Assembly: GCF_016482685.1 (NCBI RefSeq)
Contig: NZ_JACYHF010000002.1
Span: 124,001 to 188,000 of the forward strand
Reading direction: 5' to 3'
Source: Streptomyces sp. DSM 110735
Lineage (GTDB): Bacteria > Actinomycetota > Actinomycetes > Streptomycetales > Streptomycetaceae
Length of the DNA: 64,000 nt
Positions within the stretch are counted from its first letter, which is position 1. Each line of letters starts with the position of its first letter. The position numbers were made by a program, and so were the translations under genes. The notes beneath the pieces are model-generated. The model was given only the letters and a program-made list of their open reading frames with translations. It ran no database searches and had not been told where the DNA came from. Below are positions 60,061 to 64,000 of the stretch, piece by piece.

Positions 60061-60663
60061 TCAGCTCACCGAGTCGAGCAGCCGGGCGGTGTGCATCCGC
60101 CCGGCGTACTCGACAAGGCGGATCAGCACCTCCTTGCCGGAGTCCCGGTCCCGCGCGTCGCACAGCACCACGGGCGTGCCCGAGTCCAGGTCGAGGGCGC
60201 GGGAGACGTCGTGGGCGCCGTAGGAACGGGCGCCGGGGAAGCAGTTGACGGCCACCACGAACGGGATGCGCCGGTGCTCGAAGTAGTCGACCGCCGGGAA
60301 GCAGTCCTCGAGGCGGCGGGTGTCGGCGAGGACCACAGCACCGAGGGCACCCTGCGACAGCTCGTCCCACAGGAACCAGAACCGGTCCTGCCCCGGCGTC
60401 CCGAAGAGGTAGAGGGCGAGGCCGGAGCGGATGGTGATGCGGCCGAAATCCATGGCGACGGTCGTCGTGGTCTTCTGGTCCACGCCGCCGGTGTCGTCCA
60501 CCAGCCGCCCCGCCTCGCTGAGCATCTCCTCGGTGCGCAGCGGCCGGATCTCGCTGACGGAGCCGACCAGGGTGGTCTTGCCGACGCCGAATCCGCCCGC
60601 GACAAGTATCTTCAGCGCCAGGGCGGAGCTGTCGTCAGCGGCGTCGGAGTGCTCAGAGGACAT
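60061..60663 (-). CDS. cvnD: Conservon GTPase CvnD
   Basis: A 200-residue small GTPase-like protein, ATG at 60663. The P-loop is GGFGVGKT (23-30), the switch region TTTTVAMDFGRI, and G3 YLFGTPGQDRFWFLWDE (DxxG replaced by TPGQ). The later NKxD motif is degenerate (VAVNCFPG). This is the MglA-like GTPase of conservons, believed to receive signals from the CvnA kinase-like sensor. It lies 191 bases after cvnC, a longer gap than I would expect; a possible 16-codon open frame with a GGAG site (60675-60725) lies in it. Confidence 0.93.
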   Translation of the reverse strand: MSSEHSDAADDSSALALKILVAGGFGVGKTTLVGSVSEIRPLRTEEMLSEAGRLVDDTGGVDQKTTTTVAMDFGRITIRSGLALYLFGTPGQDRFWFLWDELSQGALGAVVLADTRRLEDCFPAVDYFEHRRIPFVVAVNCFPGARSYGAHDVSRALDLDSGTPVVLCDARDRDSGKEVLIRLVEYAGRMHTARLLDSVS

Positions 60664-60854
60664 GATCACTTCTCTCAGGAGGGCCGGCTGCGGTCGACGT
60701 GCTCGGAGCGTGGGGTCAGCATCATGACAACTCCGGTACCACTGCGGGCGTTCGGACTGAAAAGCACTCGAAGTGACTGATTCCCCTCCGAATGGTTGCC
60801 GAATGCGTACGGAACGGCGTAGGGACGAGCCCCGGGCTGGTCGTGAACGTTCAT

Positions 60855-61268
60855 CTACAGCGCCCGCAATCCCTCGATGACCTCGCGCAGAATCCGTTCG
60901 TCCGGCAGTCGGGCAGGCGGAACCGGGCGGCTGACGGTGACGCAGCCCAGCTCCAGGAGGTCCCCGAGGAGCACCCGGACCACGCCGACCGGGAGGTCCG
61001 CGTCCGCCGCGAGTTCGGCGACCGACTGCGTCTCCGTGCGGCACAGCTCGATCAGGGTCCGGTGCTCGGGGCCGAGCGCGGTCCCGTCGTCCGTCCCGGG
61101 TGCGGCGGGGTCGAGGGTGACGAGCGCGATCAGGTCGAAGGCCACTCCCGTCGGGCCGGGCTGCGTGCGCCCGCCGGTCATGGCGTAGGGGCGGACCAGG
61201 GGCCCGGCCTCGCCGTCGTACCACTGGCTGCCCTGCTCCCCCAGGGCGCCTGGCGGGTTCTCGGTCAT
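60855..61268 (-). CDS. cvnC: Conservon protein CvnC (DUF742)
   Basis: A 137-residue DUF742 protein, ATG at 61268. It has GPLVRPYAMTGGRTQP near residue 23, the winged-helix-like section EHRTLIELCRTETQSVAELA then ADLPVGVVRVLLGDLLELG, and the closing ILREVIEGLRAL. DUF742 proteins are the third member of conservons and probably link the kinase to gene control. It lies 19 bases after the cvnB stop. Confidence 0.93.
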   Translation of the reverse strand: MTENPPGALGEQGSQWYDGEAGPLVRPYAMTGGRTQPGPTGVAFDLIALVTLDPAAPGTDDGTALGPEHRTLIELCRTETQSVAELAADADLPVGVVRVLLGDLLELGCVTVSRPVPPARLPDERILREVIEGLRAL

Positions 61269-61287
61269 CCGTGCCGACCCTTCCGGT

Positions 61288-61725
61288 TCATCCTGCGGCG
61301 GGCGGCCGCGCCATGATGCGCGGAGCCGAGGAGAGGTGTTCGCCCACCCGCTTGACCAGGCGCGCCATCTCGTAGGCGACCAGGCCGATGTCGGCGGTGA
61401 CGGCTGTGAGGACCGCCAGACAGGAGCCGTCGCCCGCGGCCGCCACGAAGAGGAAGGCGTCGTCCATCTCCACCATGGTCTGGCGCACGCCGCCCGCGCC
61501 GAAGTGCCGTCCCGCGCCCTTGGCGAGGCTGTTGAATCCGGAGGCCACGGCGGCCAGATGCTCCGCGTCGTCCCGGCCGAGGCCGCTGGAGGCGCCGACC
61601 GCCAGGCCGTCGTTGGAGAGGACGACCGCGTGGCGCACTTCGTGCACCCGCGTCACCAGGTCGTCCAGCAGCCAGTCGAGTTCGCCGGAGCGCTGCGCGC
61701 CCGTTCTGTTCGAGTTCTGGATCAT
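61288..61725 (-). CDS. cvnB: Conservon roadblock protein CvnB
   Basis: A 145-residue roadblock/LC7 protein, ATG at 61725 overlapping the cvnA stop (ATGA). It is a close paralogue of the orphan at 59042-59455. The Longin/roadblock fold covers LDWLLDDLVTRVHEVRHAVV to ARLVKRVGEHL. In conservons it is expected to act as a GTPase-activating or scaffolding partner for CvnD. Confidence 0.93.
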   Translation of the reverse strand: MIQNSNRTGAQRSGELDWLLDDLVTRVHEVRHAVVLSNDGLAVGASSGLGRDDAEHLAAVASGFNSLAKGAGRHFGAGGVRQTMVEMDDAFLFVAAAGDGSCLAVLTAVTADIGLVAYEMARLVKRVGEHLSSAPRIMARPPAAG

Positions 61726-64000
61726 GCCGGGTCTCCTTCGGTGCTGTCGCTGCCCGTACGGGGCTCCTGGGCGGCGCGGCCGGGCCGTCTGCCGCCGCCG
61801 CGCGTCCATCCGTCGCGGTAGGCCGCCATCCGCTGCCGTACGAGTTCGGGGGTGCGTGAGTCGTCCGCCTCGGGTTCGGGTTCCGGCGCCGCCTCTTCGG
61901 GGCGCTGGTGGCGGAGCTGGGGGACGAGGTTCGCCTGGCGCACGCGGCGCGGGAGGTCGTCCGTGGGCTCGGAGTCGGTCGGTGGGTGGTGCGGCCTCAA
62001 GGTGCTGACTCCGGTAAGCGGTGGTTCGGGCGCCGGAGTGGGCGCGGGCGGGGCGGTGACGGCCAGAGCGGGGCGGTCGGCCAGGGCGGAGCGGTCGGCC
62101 AGGGCGGAGCGGTCGGCCAGGGCGGGGCGGTCGGCGGGGGCGGCCACCGCGGGCGGGGGCGTCGGCGCCTCGGGCACGCGCGCGTACTCGGGGCGCGGTT
62201 CCTGGAGCGCCGGGGGTTCCTCGGTGGCCGGTTCCTCGGGGCCGTTGTGCACGAGGGCGGTGGGCAGCAGGACGACGGCGGTGGTGCCGCCGTACGGTGA
62301 GGTGCGCAGGTGCACCTTGATGCCGTGCCGGGAGGCGAGCCTGCTGACCACGAAGAGTCCGAGGCGGTCGGTGTCGAAGAGGTCGAGTGCCTCAGACTGC
62401 TCGATGCGCCGGTTGGCGTCGGCGAGGACGTCGGGACCCATGCCGAGCCCGCGGTCCTCGACCTCCAGGACGTAGCCGTTGCCGACGGGTTCGCCGGAGA
62501 CGCGCACACGGGTGTGCGGCGGCGAGAACTGCGCGGCGTTCTCCACCAGTTCGGCGAGCAGGTGGGTGAGGTCGGCGACGGCCGCGCCGACGACGGAGGC
62601 GGCGGGGAGCTGGCGCACCTCCACGCGCGCGTAGTCCTCGACCTCGGACACGGCGGCGCGGACCACGTTGGTGAGGGAGACCGGCATACGCCAGGCGCGA
62701 CCGGGTGCCGCTCCGGAGAGGATGATCAGACTTTCGGCGTGGCGCCGCATTCGCGTGGTGAGGTGGTCCAGGCGGAAGAGGTCGCTCAGCTCGTCCGGGT
62801 CGTCGGAGCGCCGCTCCATGCTGTCCAGCAGGCTGAGCTGGCGGTGCACCAGGACCTGGCTGCGCCGGGCGAGGTTGACGAAGACGCCCGAGATGCCGCT
62901 GGCGAGTTCGGCGCGCTCCATGGCGGCGCGCAGGGCCGCGCGGTGCACGGTCGTGAGAGCCTCGGCGACCTGGCCGGTCTCGTCCTCGGCCGGGGGCCCG
63001 GCGGGTGCCTCCGCCCGGATGTCGATCTCCTCACCGGCGCGCAGCTTTCGCATGGCGGCGGGGAGTTTGCGGCGGGCGATCTCCAGAGCGTCGTTGCGCA
63101 GGCTCACCAGCTCGACCACCAGGCCGCGGCCGATGCGGACGGAGATCACCAGCGAGGCGATGACCGCCGCGAGTCCGAAGAGCACGGCGGCGCCCGCGGG
63201 GCTGAGCAGTCCGCCGGTGAACGGGTCGGTGCGGCCCGCGACTTCCCGGCTCGTGTCGGCCGCGACGGAGGACATGCCCTCCTGCACGCGCGCGTACGCG
63301 ACGGTCCAGGCCGACCCGGAGGACGAGTCGACCGTCCTGGCGTCGGCGCCCGCGGCGAGAACGTCGTCCTCGCTCGCCGTGAGCGACGTGTAGGCGCTGT
63401 CGCTCACGACACGGTTCCAGGCGGCGCGTTGGGCGGCGGGCAGGTCCGCCACGGCCGTGTCGGTCAGAGCGCGGCGGGTGGTCACGGCGGCGTCGAACAG
63501 CCGAAGCCGTTCGCCGCGCAGCGCCGTGGTCGGGCGGGTACCGGCGACGAGGGCGTTCTCCTGAGCCAACGATTCGGCGGCGCGCGAGAACTCCAGGAGC
63601 ACGCGCGCGTCGGAGCCGGTGTCGGACTGCTGGATGCCGGTGAGGGCGCCGTCCACGGCGAAGGCGCCGCCGATGGTCTTCGTGTACTGCTCGTACGCCT
63701 GGTTCCAGCCGGTCGTGCGGTCGAGTACGGACGACCGCAGCGTGCGCAGTTGTTCGGCGCCCTCCACGAAGGCCGTCAGGCGGCTGCCCACCACGGAGGG
63801 CAGTTCCTGACCGGCGGCGACGGTGCTGTCGTCGCCGAGGCGCAGCGCGGCCACCGCCCGGTCGGTGCGGGACACCAGGGTGCGCAGGTCGTCGGCGTGG
63901 GCCGCGCTCGGATCGTTCGCGTACCGGACGGCGGCGGTCCGTTCGTTCTGGAGGGCGGTGACGGCGGTCGCGACCGGGCTGCGCAGTTCGTCGTCCACGC
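61722..64000 (-). CDS. cvnA: Conservon sensor kinase CvnA, 5' end beyond window
   Basis: At least 759 residues are visible; the N-terminus lies past 64000. From the right edge there is a nitrate/nitrite-sensor-type helical domain outside the membrane, then a span (AAVLFGLAAVIASLVISVRI), then a HAMP-like stretch. A helix-rich dimer region (LFRLDHLTTRMRRHAESLII) and an ATPase domain with ELVENAAQFSPP (N box) and EVEDRGLGMG (G1) follow. The tail is Pro/Ala-rich and repetitive and ends beside cvnB. The His of the H box is weak, as in other CvnA proteins, so phosphotransfer is doubtful. Confidence 0.92.
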   Translation of the reverse strand, partial: VDDELRSPVATAVTALQNERTAAVRYANDPSAAHADDLRTLVSRTDRAVAALRLGDDSTVAAGQELPSVVGSRLTAFVEGAEQLRTLRSSVLDRTTGWNQAYEQYTKTIGGAFAVDGALTGIQQSDTGSDARVLLEFSRAAESLAQENALVAGTRPTTALRGERLRLFDAAVTTRRALTDTAVADLPAAQRAAWNRVVSDSAYTSLTASEDDVLAAGADARTVDSSSGSAWTVAYARVQEGMSSVAADTSREVAGRTDPFTGGLLSPAGAAVLFGLAAVIASLVISVRIGRGLVVELVSLRNDALEIARRKLPAAMRKLRAGEEIDIRAEAPAGPPAEDETGQVAEALTTVHRAALRAAMERAELASGISGVFVNLARRSQVLVHRQLSLLDSMERRSDDPDELSDLFRLDHLTTRMRRHAESLIILSGAAPGRAWRMPVSLTNVVRAAVSEVEDYARVEVRQLPAASVVGAAVADLTHLLAELVENAAQFSPPHTRVRVSGEPVGNGYVLEVEDRGLGMGPDVLADANRRIEQSEALDLFDTDRLGLFVVSRLASRHGIKVHLRTSPYGGTTAVVLLPTALVHNGPEEPATEEPPALQEPRPEYARVPEAPTPPPAVAAPADRPALADRSALADRSALADRPALAVTAPPAPTPAPEPPLTGVSTLRPHHPPTDSEPTDDLPRRVRQANLVPQLRHQRPEEAAPEPEPEADDSRTPELVRQRMAAYRDGWTRGGGRRPGRAAQEPRTGSDSTEGDPA
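62073..62134. repeat. 18-bp tandem repeats inside cvnA
   Basis: The unit gcggtcggccagggcgga is repeated three times from 62073, with a partial fourth copy. It encodes repeated ALADRS/ALADRP hexapeptides in the disordered C-terminal tail of CvnA. Copy number may vary between strains. Confidence 0.85.

Noticed and set aside
62073..62134. CRISPR-like array
   Set aside because: The repeats are contiguous, in frame and inside cvnA, with no spacers. No cas genes are in the window.

Overview
The window is high-GC actinobacterial chromosome, most likely Streptomyces. The evidence is very high third-position GC, GTG and TTG starts, ATGA gene overlaps, a conservon (cvnABCD), a cysteine-type sulfur leader peptide, a class F sortase pair, and DUF5997, DUF5709 and DUF6397 genes typical of that genus. 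I see no tRNA, rRNA, CRISPR array, intact insertion sequence or integrase. Everything is read from the sequence and from knowledge of families; no searches were run.

Layout. (1) 1-750: the start of a LysR-like regulator and DUF5997. (2) 855-13209: a compact five-gene operon with two DUF4132-type or giant proteins, a MoxR AAA+ ATPase, a DUF5682-VWA fusion and a SWIM zinc-finger protein. This is the Streptomyces counterpart of the E. coli yehI-yehQ locus and the most intriguing system here. (3) 13262-16879: a methyltransferase, then a formylglycine-generating-enzyme-like protein next to a TerD protein fused to a PD-(D/E)XK nuclease-like domain. (4) 17053-19791: a SulP anion transporter, a small anti-sigma-type ATPase and an ArsR repressor, with two matching TTGC-N8-GCAA inverted repeats as likely operators. 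(5) 19956-27417: YjdM, a Ser/Thr kinase with a beta-propeller sensor, a phosphoesterase, DUF427, a sortase with its likely substrate, and a sigma factor with its membrane partner. (6) 27558-29634: an arsenic island with arsR, aquaporin and arsC divergent from arsI. (7) 29647-33541: tandem Lrp regulator, MFS transporter and M20 amidohydrolase.

(8) 33629-40832 is an accessory island. It carries an Rhs/YD-repeat polymorphic toxin with an unrecognised tip and an overlapping immunity gene, a truncated gene and a HEAT-repeat remnant. It lies between an intact yjbQ and a diverged copy of the last 21 codons of yjbQ, the arrangement left by integration at the 3' end of a gene. (9) 40981-45242: a leaderless cysteine-containing leader peptide followed by an alkanesulfonate uptake and desulfonation operon (ssuC, ssuB, ssuA, ssuD). 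(10) 45356-52544: an MltG-like enzyme, one ABC exporter divergent from a MarR regulator, and a two-gene heterodimeric ABC exporter whose halves have complementary degenerate ATP sites. (11) 52803-59976: DUF5709, ribosomal protein L31 type B, a membrane hydrolase, a DEAD/DEAH helicase, acyl-CoA thioesterase, DUF6397, an orphan roadblock protein and an F420-type oxidoreductase. (12) 60061-64000: conservon cvnD-cvnC-cvnB-cvnA, with cvnA running off the window.

Several intergenic regions hold strong inverted repeats that look like terminators (25244-25270, 26350-26383, 45257-45301, 52613-52649, 60000-60033).
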